Assembly (NCBI RefSeq): GCF_016906535.1
Contig: NC_057376.1
Location: 372,001 to 436,000 of the forward strand
Direction: 5' to 3'
DNA length: 64,000 nucleotides
From: Rhizoctonia solani
Lineage: Eukaryota > Basidiomycota > Agaricomycetes > Cantharellales > Ceratobasidiaceae
In this document: one piece after another, positions 49,382 through 61,076 of the stretch
Position numbering within the stretch: position 1 is the stretch's first letter
Layout of the letters: each line of letters begins with the position of its first letter
Program-made: the position numbers and the translations under genes
The notes under the pieces: model-generated
Database searches by the model: none
Seen by the model: the letters and a program-made list of their open reading frames with translations, nothing else
What the model was told of the DNA's origin: nothing

Positions 49382-52033
49382 TCAACTTGTCTTGACCGCT
49401 TCCTTGGAATCAATCTGTTGATGCCCACCGTCAGCCATGGACGTATCCCCACCGTTAACAGTCGGGGCCGCAGTCGAATTCCTCTTCTCTAGCTGACGTT
49501 CCAATTCCACGATCCGCTCCACATGTCGCTCATTGGCCTTTTTTAAGTCTTCCACGTCATTTTTTGCTGCACGGCTCGTGCGACTTAGACTCTCCTGCGC
49601 ATCAGCGAGTTGTCCCTGGAGCCTGCGACGTTCACGTCGTTCGTGATCAAGGTCGTCCTCAATGCGTCTCATATCGTCCCGCGCGCGCCTGAGTTTGTCC
49701 ATTAGGCGCTGGATTTGAGCGTTGGGGTCTTCTCCGGACCGGGGGATGTCGAGCATTTCCACATCGGCGTCTACTGGCATATTAGTATATATTCGATTTT
49801 GGTACGCTTAGAAACATACCAGATGTCCTGCTCCTGGTATACGCCCACATTTCTGCGTGCGCAAGTTAGAATGGATGCGCATTGGATAGATGATAATCGT
49901 ACCTTGCCTAAGGCTCTGCATAGCAGACTCGAGCGGCTGCCGACTCAATGCACTCGCCTCATCCAAGTTAAGCACTACATCCCGAGCCAAACGAAGGACA
50001 AGCGCAGGATTTCTCTCAGTCTTGAACCGTTCGCCTTGTAAACGAGCCAAAAACAAGTAAAGTGGGGCGGCCTCGGAAGGTCGAGATGTTGATATTGCCA
50101 CTGTAAAGCACACCGCAACTTAGTTATCCATTCAACTATTACCCACTTGAAGTCCAGAGGGAGGAGCAAGCGATAATCCAAAAGAGAGAGAACGTGTTCG
50201 AACCTTTGATTCCTTCCAACGCGAGCGCCTCAGCATCCGCAAAACGAGGCTCCTTCTCGGCAGCGATAAGATATTGGCCAGGCTGGCATTGCATATCACG
50301 CATAAACTTCAATGTGTTGAGGGCCTCCTCGGATGTGGCGGTCGGACTGAGTGTTTTGGGTGGGTGAGGTGCTTCCATACTCCGAGAACTGCCTATCCGA
50401 CGGGAGTCATTACTTAGAGCACGCTCACGCCTTGGGACGTCGTCCACTTGCATAGGCGGAGGTGGGGGATAGCCAGGACCAGGCGAAAGAGGCACACGCT
50501 CACGAGGCGGGGGGTAAGGCCCAGCTGCCGAGCGAGGTGGGGGATAAGGCGAGTATCTACTGCTCTCACGCGGAGGGCGTGTGGCTCGATCATCATATTC
50601 CCGAGCTCGACTTGGCGGAAGTGGTGGATCATAGCGAGGGTCAGAGGTCGTATATCCAGGTGGAGTCATACGTTCCCGTTCGTATCCTGAAGGCGGTGGG
50701 TAGTCCCGACTATCCTTCCACCCAATTGATTCCCGGCTTGGATTTCCGCTAAGTGGGTACGACTGTGAGGACGGGCGATCCACAGGCATACGGGGTTCAT
50801 CACGGTACAATGGACGACCAGCTAGAGCCCTACCATCATCTGGGTAAGGTCGTGGTTCGTGTCTAGGAGGCTCATGTCGGAGGCGAGGAGAAGTGTCAGG
50901 TGCTCGGGTCCGAGGAGGTGGCGGAGGGTTATATGGTGGTGGGCCCCGTGGTGCACGTCCAGTATCAGATTCCCTAGTCCAAGAGTTACGTTCGTAAACC
51001 ACGGGTTGTGTACGACGCGGGCTCCTGGGGCTACGCGGTACATCGGAAAATTGATCGGAAGGGCCCGAGCCATTGTTAAATGGGTGATCCTGTTGGATAA
51101 GCTCACGATACTTTTTCATCATCCATTCCGAGCGGCTCAAGGCATCAATCGGCAGTTGGTCGATGTGACCCTGGTTCCGGGCTGCAGCTGCTCCAAGTCG
51201 TGTCTCGAACACTATAAATGCTGTGGGTAGGAGTTGTCAGTTTATGTACTTTTAGGAAGAGCCCACCATGAAGCACTTGCCGTGGGGTCGTCCACTGGTA
51301 GCTCCAAAGCGAAGAATTTGTCGACTTTACAAGTATTAGTCAATGCATGGGCAAGAACATCGAGATTACTCACACAGGGCCAAACCTAGCGAATTTATTG
51401 TCCGCAGGTGTACCATGCACTTCTCCTTCGACATGAACAACAAACCCAGCCGGATCAGAGATATGATCATCACCCTGCCAAACACCCAATGTTAAATCAC
51501 GTTAAATCTATGACACCGTGTCAATAGAAACTGTGCTTACTGCCGGTGCCGGAGTGGCCCGAACGATGGGGTGAGGCATAAACGTGTCGTAGTCGTTGAT
51601 CTGTTGGAAGCCGCTCTTTTCGGGATCTGCATTCTGGGACTCGATATAACGGTTCTTCCAAAAATCGTCAACAATTCCAAATATCTGAACGTCTCCAAAG
51701 CTGTGTTTGGTTTTGGCGTAGACAGCGTCGCTCTTGAACTTGAACGTTATGAATGCTGAGAGTCATGCTTTAGCGCCCAGACTTTCAGAACAGTAATGAT
51801 TTAACTACCTTCTCGTTCACCTCGTTCATTAATAAAATAGTGAATCTGGCGTCTGTAGATAGTCAGGATAATGAGCGTATGGGAAGTAAAGTAACACACA
51901 TAGCTCCGCATTTATTAAGCGCTTGTCGTAGGTCATTGCCTATCATACCACGGGCGTGAACAGCACAAGCAAGATCTGGAGGCTGGTGAAATGTTGAGAT
52001 ATAATATTTAGCGATCAAAATATGTCTTACCAT
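49382..52033 (-). CDS. Pro/Arg-rich coiled-coil protein with conserved N-terminal domain, unknown
   Basis: Not recognised. Exon 1 appears to be the bare ATG at 52033-52031 followed by GTAAGA; exon 2 reads PPDLACAVHARGMIGNDLRQALNKCGAM. Then IHYFINERGERE, AFITFKFKSDAVYAKTKHSFGDVQIFGIVDDFWKNRYIESQN and DPAGFVVHVEGEVHGTPADNKFARFGP form a folded-looking domain of about 170 residues. A 300-residue region very rich in Pro/Arg/Tyr/Ser (SPRSPRRTQPVVYERN, GPPPYNPPPPPRTRAPDTSP, YPPPRERVPLSPGPGYPPPPP) follows. Next LNTLKFMRDMQCQPGQYLIAAEKEPRFADAEAL and a helical stretch (AAPLYLFLARLQGERFKTERNPALVLRLARDVV). The C-terminus is a coiled coil with basic/acidic heptads (QIQRLMDKLRRARDDMRRIEDDLDHERRERRRLQGQLADAQESL). 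The region layout resembles RNA- or chromatin-associated scaffolds; function unknown. Confidence 0.7.
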
Positions 52034-52203
52034 TGGGTATATCAATAATGCACTAAAAGAGGATAGCCGAAGACAGTTGTGGTGGTGGACAAGAAGTGTG
52101 ATCTTACTCAAAACCCACATGCTGTCAACATGGAACTTCAGGGGCGGTCGTTTCAACTTGGTGCCCAAATCAACCACCATCTCATGTCATAGTCGCAAGT
52201 CCG

Positions 52204-54207
52204 ATGGGAGACTTGACCAACAAAAAACGGCCTCGGGCTTACTCAAAGCCACTTGTTATCAATGCCCTTCGCTTCGTGTGGATTTGTTTGGTCATTTGGC
52301 TTGAAGTCGGGGTGTTTTATTGGGATTTGCGTTCTTGTCATTGGCCTGATAGTTCAATAAAGGTAGTTAATCTAATGCTAGATATCACGTAGCAGTATCT
52401 AATAATGACGGGTGGGGTGATTCGATAGACTGGGCGACGTCCGCAGCCAACACATGTCATGCTTATTGCTGACCCTCAGGTCATTGATCACAGATCCTAT
52501 CCCGGTCGCCCCACCTGGCTCAAGGTACTTACCCAATTCATTGTCGACTCGAACCTCCGCAAGAGTTGGAAAGCTGCCAAACGTCTATCTCCGGACATCA
52601 TCATATTCCTGGGTGATATGATGGATGGTGGTCGCTACCGCATGCTTGATGACGAGTGAGCACAAGTCGCGTCTCACATGAAATCTCGTGACTGACGCGC
52701 GATCCAGGTACGAGTCATACTATGCACGTTTCAATGCCATCTTTCAGACACGTAACGGTACCCAAAAGTACTACTTGGTTGGGAACCATGATGTCGGGTA
52801 AGTATCGTCCTGACCTTTAGTAGACAATCTGAATTCATAGTACGTATTTTCACAGACTTGGATCAAACAAGGCGTTTTCTGCCAAGGCTCGTCAACGATA
52901 CCTGTCTCACTTTGGTCAGACAAATTATCAAGTGCCTGTTGCGAATCACTCGCTGGTTTTCATCGACGCTCCTGGCTTGGTTGAAGAGGATTACGTTCGC
53001 TATGAGCAGGATGAAGCATTCGAGGATTGGACTGGGATGCCTGGGGGTACGATTGAGTATGTTAATCGACTAGCCCAAGGTGTGTGTCTAGAATTTCTCC
53101 ACAACGATAATTCCGCTTGAACCAGAGCATTTTAGAGGCGAATCCACGACCCAGAATACTATTCACACACATTCCTCTGTCACGTTCTGCGCTAGCTACC
53201 TGCGGCCCTCTCAGGGAACGGGGGTCGATACAGCGTGGCGCAGGTGTGGGGTACCAAAATCTTCTGGGTAGACATACCAGCCAATTTTTACTTGATAACA
53301 TTAAGCCATTGGTAGTCTTTAGGTATGTGCTCGTATTGAATCCGTGTCTCAACTGCCAATACCTCAACTTAGCGGGGACGACCACGACTATTGTGAGGTT
53401 CGGCATCCTATCGGCGACGATTCGGGTCAAACAGTTCGAGAAATCAGTGTCAAATCTTTCTCGATGGCTATGGGTATTCGTCGGCCAGGATTCCAACTTC
53501 TCTCACTGGTAGCTCCGGATCCATCCAGCCCTTACCGCCAAACGTTCGCCGATACACCCTGCCACCTTCCAGACCAAATGCACATATATACTCACGTATA
53601 TGCTATTTTTGGCTTTATCAGCATTCTCGTTTTATCCTATCTCAATGCGAAGCAACCAAAAACCAAAAATCGGCCGGCCGAGCTTGGACTACTCAAGGTT
53701 CCTCAACGTGGACCTGGTGTTCCACTGTTGCGGAGCGCATCGTTAAACGTGCCTTCTCCCCGCGTGTTGCGCAGCCGACCTATGACGCCAATAGGAAGCC
53801 CTATGATCCCCTCTTCACCTGTGTTGTTTGCCGCTACTGTCGATGACGAGGACGAGATTTCGTATCCTCCATCTCCTAACACTGCTCCAATGACTCCTGG
53901 TAGCTTTTTCGACCTTGGTGAAGACCACGCATTTAGCCTTCCTTCGCCGGTAATGACATCTGAATCGCAAAAAAGAAAGTCTTTTTGGACGCGCACAAAA
54001 GAACGAAAACGACCCGGGTGGACCGAAGCAAGACACCAACCATGGTATAACTCGCTCCGAAATTTATTTGATTTGATCGGCTGCTCGAGCTTATGCTCGA
54101 GTTCGCAACGAGGATTCGTTGGGCGCTTGGTTGTAGATTTTGGATCGTGTGCTTGGCCGCCAGTGGCCGCCCTTATACTTATCTGGATTTCGTTGTTTTG
54201 GTGGTAG
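52204..54207 (+). CDS. Cdc1/Ted1-like ER metallophosphoesterase
   Basis: Calcineurin-like phosphoesterase of the Cdc1/Ted1/PGAP5 group, which in yeast and mammals remodels GPI-anchor glycans in the ER. Exon 1 has a cytosolic start MGDLTNKKRPRAYSKP and a TM helix (LRFVWICLVIWLEVGVFYW). Metal-binding motifs follow in order: HVMLIADPQV (D-x-Q in place of D-x-H), DIIIFLGDMMDGGRY (GDxxDxG), YYLVGNHDVG (GNHD), RILFTHIPLSR and SGDDHDYCE (the usual GHxH replaced by DDHDxCE, as in Cdc1-type enzymes). A second TM (YTHVYAIFGFISILVLSYL) is followed by a Ser/Pro-rich cytosolic region and a last hydrophobic segment (PPVAALILIWISLFWW) at the very end. About seven introns. Divergent from the unknown Pro-rich gene with starts about 170 bp apart. 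Confidence 0.88.
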
Positions 54208-54536
54208 ATTGTGTCATACTAGCTATACGCACGCTGTATTCCATCGCTTTTGTCAAGTTTAGAACTCGCTTTCCCCTATTCATCACTATGCTCATGGCAA
54301 TGCGGCCGAAACTGGCCCGAGTTTATTTGTGTGTTCTATATTCGCGCCCCACCTCACCAGTGGTCGGATCATAGTCCCTCTGCTCATCTATACCTGACCC
54401 AACCCCATTGAATAACAGAACTCCAATCTTCAGAGACCGGAACTCACCATAGTGCGTGAGCACCCGGAACTTCGTATTTGTTTCAGCTCGTCGCTTGGCT
54501 CGATCGCGGCAATATATAACCCAGCAGATTGTCGAG
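54208..54536. other. Intergenic region
   Basis: 3' end of the phosphoesterase gene and promoter of the GNAT gene; nothing coding supported. Confidence 0.4.
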
Positions 54537-55306
54537 ATGGTGTCTCTCCAGGCTCAGACCGACAACATGTCGTCTCCGATCTCCACCTCGACATTGAGCT
54601 CGTCTTCCGAGTACTCACTTTCGACAGTATCGACGTCGACGTCAAGTGTCGATTATCTAGGGAGTGGGTTCAATGCAAGCCGTGTAATGTGTATGTGCAT
54701 AGGTGCATGTATGCGCGCCAGAAGTGCTAAACTATTTCCTTCTTAGATCGCCCTATGAACTCTGCTGGTAAGGCTTATCGTTGGACCCGATTTTTCTGTT
54801 GATTATTTCTTGTTTATTTTAGACATCCCTCGCGTGAAAGATATGCATGTAAGCTGCCAGCCTATATCCAGATACTCTTCCACCTAACAATGTTTCTTTC
54901 AGCATAATATCCTAAAGTCTTCTTCCACGGCCGCCATGCTCCGACAATCTCTCTTCCACCTACACAGACGCACATTTGTTGCTTTCATCCCGGCCAAGCC
55001 TAGCCCCAATCGTACCGCCACTAAACCACTCATCATCGGCTTTGCAACGGCCCACATAGCACTACACGGCCTCGACATTCCACCCGAAATAACGGTTGTT
55101 AATGTCGCAGTCGATACACTCTACCGGCGACATGGGATAGGCGAAAATCTCATTCGCGCAGTTACAGCAAGTTTATTGATGTCCGCGACAGCCGGCGCCC
55201 CGCTGAAGGAGATGCGCTGGTTTCTGTCGAGTTGAGGGAGAGAAACCCGGTTGTTGGATATTTTCAGAAGCTGGGATGGGAGAAGGAGGAAGTTCGGAGG
55301 AGTTGA
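54537..55306 (+). CDS. GNAT-family N-acetyltransferase
   Basis: Small acetyltransferase, substrate unknown. Four exons: MVSLQAQTDNMSSPISTSTLSSSSEYS (Ser/Thr-rich, disordered), a mini exon with RPMNSA, DIPRVKDMH, and the GNAT body: RRTFVAFIPAKPSPN, KPLIIGFATAHIAL, then ITVVNVAVDTLYRRHGIGENLIRAVTASLLMS, where RRHGIG is the R/Q-x-x-G-x-G/A acetyl-CoA loop. The last part, in another frame after a net -1 break at 55204/55205 (CT_ GAA), reads EGDALVSVELRERNPVVGYFQKLGWEKEEVRRS, the typical motif B ending with YxKLGW. Without the missing base the protein would end early at 55233-55235, losing motif B; I consider the long form the real one. Confidence 0.8.
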
Positions 55307-55649
55307 CTCGCTGGGGTAAGAGCTTTTGACTCGAGTCAATCGTGAGACCTGGTTTGGCTGACTTCCCCCTATAGCGCATTCCGATACAGTTAGATTAAGT
55401 AGATGGATTAATGCCCATCAGCTTTGAATATGATTGTGTCTACTGTGTACTACTAGATTAACTTATGGTTATGACCCTGGCGACACTACAACCCATGTTC
55501 AATTGTATGTATGTTTCTTAGAGCTATTTTGGCTAGTGAAATCAACCGAATAAAATCACGTCAAGTAATTGAAAAGCAGTTGTTAATTAATCGTCATTAC
55601 AGTCATTGTATAAAAATACAAGTTATGCAAGTTCAAAATAGCATCGAAT
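55307..55649. other. Intergenic, convergent 3' regions
   Basis: AT-rich spacer between the stop codons of the GNAT and Hsp12-like genes; no coding evidence. Confidence 0.4.
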
Positions 55650-56008
55650 TTAGTGCTTGGTCTCGCCGAGGCCCACAGCGTTCTTGGCCTGCTGGAAGAG
55701 CGAGTCCTTGTTCTCGTTGCTGAGATTGTGTATTAGCCAGGCTAGCAGAACGAGTTATTTTGCTTACGAGTTGCCAGAGAGGGTGTCGCCCAACTTCTGG
55801 GAGTCGGACTTAGTCTCGTTGGGCTGACAGTCGAGGCTGCAGAGTCAAGGTTGCCCTTGATGGTGTCACCGATTTGCTCAGTGCTAAGGTCGAATGTTAG
55901 AATATTACAGGAGCCAAGAATAACCAACAACGTACGTGGTCTTCTGGGAGTCAGGCTTAGCGCAGCACCGGCCTTGTCGGTGAAGGATTGACGTCCAGCT
56001 TCAGACAT
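55650..56008 (-). CDS. HSP12: Hsp9/Hsp12-family stress protein
   Basis: Small hydrophilic protein, intrinsically disordered and able to bind membranes, induced by heat, osmotic stress and starvation in fungi. MSEAGRQSFTDKAGAAL-KPDSQKT, then TTEQIGDTIKGNLDSAASTV-QPNETKSDSQKLGDTLSGN, then SNENKDSLFQQAKNAVGLGETKH. This is the complete family pattern in about 85 residues over three exons. Two net -1 breaks are present: 55958/55959 (CT_ AAG) and 55826/55827 (GT_ CAG); both fall at a codon third position, and the protein on either side is perfectly conserved. Divergent from the PH-domain gene. Confidence 0.93.
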
Positions 56009-56087
56009 GATGAGTTAGAGTAGTTAGAGTAGTAGTAGGTAGAGTGTGTTGTGAGTGAGTGAAGAACAAGTGCGCAATCAGGCCAGT

Positions 56088-56097
56088 TTATATATGC
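56088..56097 (-). promoter_or_regulatory. TATA box of the HSP12-like gene
   Basis: TATATAAAC on the minus strand, about 85 bp upstream of the ATG at 56008; a canonical TATA suits a stress-inducible gene. No STRE (AGGGG) could be placed convincingly. Confidence 0.55.
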
Positions 56098-56568
56098 ATC
56101 ATAGACTATCTAATTTGTCCTGAGTACGGTCGTGCCCAGAGTGGATGGGCAATTACTATGACGCACCGACTAACACTACACACGTAGTGTATGACGCACT
56201 GGAGTATCGTAATGGTCATGGGTTCCACATTAGGTAACCCATGATTCAGATTGACTGTGCGATTTCTAGGTCGCGTGATAGCTTTCGGTCCGATACGCGC
56301 ATCGATGCACTGGTTCCACGCCTTATCAAGACTGTTCCGACTATGCGTCGCCAAGAGGGCAGTTAAGCACAGTCAGCAGACCATGGGCTCACGTGATATG
56401 ACATCATACGACTACAACACACCGAAGTAGTTTTCGATCGATTTTAATGCAAATTCAAACCCGATTACCCCTTTGCCTTGATGCCCCTATTTGCTTATTT
56501 TGGCCATAGCCACCACGGCCGTTATTCAACTTACATTCGTTACTTTATTTATTCCTGTTTATGAACAA
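56098..56568. other. Divergent promoter region
   Basis: Between HSP12 (minus) and the PH/coiled-coil gene (plus); no coding exon. Confidence 0.4.
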
Positions 56569-59500
56569 ATGTCGCCCTCACTAAATTCTCCTGTTCCAAC
56601 ATTGACTACCCAGCCTTCCATATACTCGCCACAGCCTGTCTACCACCCCAACGTCCGGTCACCTTCTCTGCATTCTCAGAATCTGAGCGACTTTGGATCT
56701 CCTAGCAAGGTTCCTTCGCTTGTTGGATCATCCATTACTCGCGATCCTTCTTCGGTGGCTAGCAACTCGACGACTGGATATCTGCCCACTCCTACTGACG
56801 ATGTGATGCATATGCCTCCGTCACTTGCAAGGGACGAAACAACTCTCATATCTTATTATAGAAATCAGGCCTTTCCTGAACACTTTAGGAATGGGAAAAC
56901 CGGAAAGAGTAACACCACCCGTGGATTGGGTGGCTCACGAACGCGCCAGGGGTCGCTTTCTATACGTAGAGGTTCCCCTAGTCGTACCCGTCCGGAATCA
57001 GATAAAGTATCAGCCTCTGGGAAGAGTGTGTCTACTGTGGAGGGAACAAGTCCGACTCGAGATCCAGCACCTCCCATGCCCCCGAGAATGGAGCGACAGC
57101 AGGGAACTAGGGAACTGATATCTCGTTACGAGATTCTTGACTCGATTGCCCATACCCCTCCTGCTACTTCTCATCAATCGCAAGGATCGACGATGCAACG
57201 ACCCCGTTCTACATCCCAATTGTCTCGCAGGGATTTTTCGTTGCCCCCCGTTCCGCCAGCTAACCCATCGCCCACTCGCAGCCAAGGCGAAGCTAACGTA
57301 GATCGACGGCACGCACCTCATTCGCACCGTTTTCCCGAAAGCTCTTCTTATTTTTCAACCTTCGCCCAGAAAGGAGGTAAACTGCGCAACTCTTTCACGA
57401 ATCTTGTTCAACTCTTGGGGGACAAAGCCAAATCTGGCTCCAGGAAACGGAATTCGGTCTCGCCTTCAGTATCACCCGGTCGCATGCTAAATGCGCTTCC
57501 CAAAGGATTCAAACTCCGACTGAGTAAGCGTGCAAGTGCGGGATCGAGTCCGTCAAGTTCTCCAGGAAAAGACGGGGGCGGAAGCAAGACATCGGACCTG
57601 TTACCGAATATCAACGAGCTGTTGAATACAGAGGTAAGCAAACCCACTTTGTTGCATGTACGCCAAACATCTCACTTGGCGAATAAAGCCTATCATCTCC
57701 GCGCTCCTTCTTTATCAATCCCCTGCTCGCCAAGTTCACCCGAGCATTCCGGATCAGAAGACCCCACTTTGGATGCCATATACCGTTTCGCTGTATCCCA
57801 CTACCATCATTCTGCAGGTCCCAAATCCTGGCCTCTCAAGTTCCAGCAAGTTCCAAATCCCTCTCTCCGAGCTTTATGATGCACATTCGGTACTGGCGAA
57901 GGATTTACTCCCCGGATTGATTCCATCTCTTGGATCAATATGTCTTCCTCCCGCATTCGGGGATGAAATATATGCCTTTGAGGCCTTGTGTTATGGTGGT
58001 CGGATCGAGCGGTTTGCTGCTCCCACTATGGCCTCGCGTGCTGCATGGGTTCGGCATCTAATGTAAGTAAAGTTGAGCGTTTACCGTGTTGATCTATCAC
58101 ATAGATGCATGTAGTGATATCCTTACCGGCTATGGCCCGAGTTTGAAAAACAAGGCTGGTAAGTTAGACGGAGTTCAGGGAGGCGAAGCCTTAGTGTCTG
58201 GAACTACGCCGATGCGCTCCCTTACTTGTGTTCAAGGCCTGCCATCAGTATCTAGCATTGTGCCCGTATCATCATCCCCGGGGTCGACCCCAGGGATGAT
58301 CACATTGGTTGGAGATAACGCTGATTCCACCAAGTCTGTTATATTCACCTCCAATCCAAAGTCTTCCGTTGAGGGGTTTCCAAAAACACACACGAGGTCA
58401 TCAACCCCAATAACCCCCTCTGGTCGAGCTCTCAGTTCTAGACTCGATGCTGTAGGGGATACCCCTCAGACCGCATCTGTGTTCCCTAACCCATGGGAGC
58501 CCCCAGCAACGCCCACTCGTCGGGCTACATCTGGGATGACTCAAAGAGGTTCCTCACTCCTGATGTCACCCCGAAGCGACCGAAGCAGAATAACTGCAAG
58601 TCCCTCGATTTGCCGACTGGATGAACGGAATTTGGTCAGGGACAGATTGGCTATGTTCGAACACTACACTAGTCCGAGCCCAAGCGCAAGAGGTTCGATT
58701 AGCAGTAGAAGAGGAAAGGAAGGAACTGTCAACTGGGAAGTGTTATCTGAGGTAAGGAATGGCCGGAGTGGAACCGTACTCAACCGGGCGGCGAGCAACC
58801 TCCGGGATCCGAGCGCAAGGCCATCGCCCGCTGTGGGACAAGAGACTCCGATGTCTTCTATGAGGATCCATAGAGATGATAGGTCATCTTTCGGGCATGG
58901 ACGGCCGGCCTTGGAGCTAAAACCGCGTGTCAGCCCGGTCATTCCCAGCGACTCAAGTGTGAAATCTAATAGGTCGACCTTCATGCACAACGACGTTCCC
59001 CGTTTCTCTTTCTTGACAGATAGAAATATGGAATCGAACAGTAAACCCATCCAGATACTGGGAAACCTGCGCCCTTCGAAACGAGTTGAAACCACCCAGC
59101 TTCAGCTATCTCCGAGTTCTATGATAATTACACAGGACTCCTCTTTAAAACCAATCATGGATCGCCTCGACACTCTCCTATCTGCTTTGCGCGAGAGTGA
59201 TGCTGCACAATCAACCAAGGCGTCTGGGCTGGGGCAACTCATCATCAGTACACAGGATTATATCGTTCGAAATATAGAGGACGATACGAAGAAGACTTCC
59301 GCGGAGTATCTTACGTTGCTTAAACACACCGAGAGCCTGGGAAGAATGATCGAATCATTGATAGCCAGACCCGCACTGGGTTATGAAGAGCGGGAGAATT
59401 TGATTATCGTCAGAGAAGCTATTGAACGAATTGAACAAGATTTCTTCACAAGGGTGGAAATGATTTCTAGTGCCCGAGAGAAGGAATTTGGTGAAGATAT

Positions 59501-61076
59501 GAAGGCGTTTGTTAGCGGACAGAGCGATGGCTTGAGACAGACGATCCAGGACCTGGTCGCGAAATTAGATCATGGATCGAAACAAAACGAAGTCTTGGCT
59601 AAACTTGATACACTCACTCTGGCGGCAACCTCAACTTGTAATTCAGCCGCTAGAGACGTAGATTATTAGCAGAATTTGTTGCTCAAGTCAAGGATCATAT
59701 CTCATCCCTTCCGACTTCCAGTCTGGATACATCCACCATGGATACATCGACGATTTTGGATAAGCTGGATTCATTATCCCACTCTATGATTGGTTCTGAC
59801 GTCCATTGCTGACCTCTCGGCGATCCGGACAACTCTGGAGAACATCAAAACCCACATTCAGCCTAGGAAAACTCCAATGCAATCACCACCTTATCGTCCC
59901 CTCAGGTAGACATATCGGACCTATCAATGAAACTAGACGGTATCACCGCGATGTGTCAATCATTATGGCGGATAGGGCAACGGTACCGGATGTAGGAGAT
60001 GGTCCAGATAATCCGATAGAAGTGGCGCAACAGACAGTGAGTGAGCGATTTGAGGGGTCAAAAGCTGCTGATTTATATGCACATGGATACTTGAACGAAG
60101 TTGTTGAACGCTCTAAAAGAAGATGCTGAACATCGTGCCTCTCAGGCTCAACAGACGGCCGAGCTTGTTAGGTATTCAAACGCAAGTGTCTTTTGTTGAA
60201 CCTCAAGGGTTAAATTCAATAGAACTTTTTCCTAGGAGCTTAATGTGTGGCTCGAAAAATTCGTGATGAACGCTTCGATGCAGATGGACAACGTTAGGGA
60301 TGACTTGTTACTCTTCGCCAGGATCTCGGTTTAGAATCTATCCCAAAAGGACAGGAAGCCCACCCTCAAGGAGTAATTCAGGAGCTTCACACGATGCTTG
60401 AAGAGCAAGTCAAGTCCGCGGGAGATATTGCGAGTTCGCTGAACGCACTGCTTGTTTCATTCAATGAAGAGCAGGCTCGCAATGCGCAAGCTAGAGAAAG
60501 CCTCGGTAAGATTCCAGAAAAGCTAGGAAGCAGTTTTCTATAGCTCACACAATGGCTCTTAGCTACAGATGCTGTCTTAAAAATGATTGAGGTTCAGCGG
60601 CAGGAGCAAGAACGATTACTGAAGCAGCTGGCATCAGGTTCGTGCAAGTGTTCTCCTGCTTGACCTACTTTGGTTCACTTTTCCCAAGACCTTTCCAGCG
60701 ACATACGAGGAGAACGCATACGGTTTGTAGAAGCTATGTCTCAGGCTACGTCCATGAATGTGCAATGTAAGTCAACTTTTCAGTATATAGTATCTGTCAA
60801 TTATATACAAACCACAGTACACGTTGAAGAGTTAAAAAGCAGCTAACACACGAAGTCCTCGCACTCACTGACGAGGTTGGTAGGTTACGGGAAGAACGGA
60901 AGACAATACAACATCAAATAGCACAATTATTCATGGTCAAATCTGAACATGAAAGCGAGCCCACGGGCCCAACCAAGTAGGTATTACCAAAAGCTACATC
61001 AGCTGGACTGAAAATGAACTCGTAGCTCCAGCCGCCACCTCGACCACTACCAAGCACTCGTCCAAACGGGAGGTAA
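56569..61076 (+). CDS. Large PH-domain and coiled-coil protein, unknown
   Basis: Start chosen at MSPSLNSPVPTLTTQPS (56569); the open frame extends upstream but only from a non-ATG codon. A 350-residue Ser/Pro-rich region (IRRGSPSRTRPESDK, PAPPMPPRMERQQGTRELIS) leads to FAQKGGKLRNSFTNLVQLLGDKAKSGSRKR and DLLPNINELLNTE. An intron at about 57634-57688 leads to a PH-like domain: TPLWMPYTVSLYPTTIILQVP, FQIPLSELYDAHSVL, YAFEALCYGGRIERFAAPTMASRAAWVRHL (C-terminal helix with Trp). A second Ser-rich region ends in coiled coil: MDRLDTLLSALRESDAA, LKHTESLGRMIESLI, IERIEQDFFTRVEMIS, LLAEFVAQVKDHIS, LTDEVGRLREERKTIQHQIAQL. Net frame breaks occur at 59656/59657 and near 59785-59800, so the 3' model (end KLQPPPRPLPSTRPNGR) is approximate. 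Probably a cortical or polarity scaffold; inference only. Confidence 0.7.

Noticed and set aside
4021..59669. Calling the frameshifted genes pseudogenes
   Set aside because: Each break is single-base, the protein continues perfectly conserved afterwards, and the breaks share the missing-third-base pattern; decay would also give stops and missense changes.
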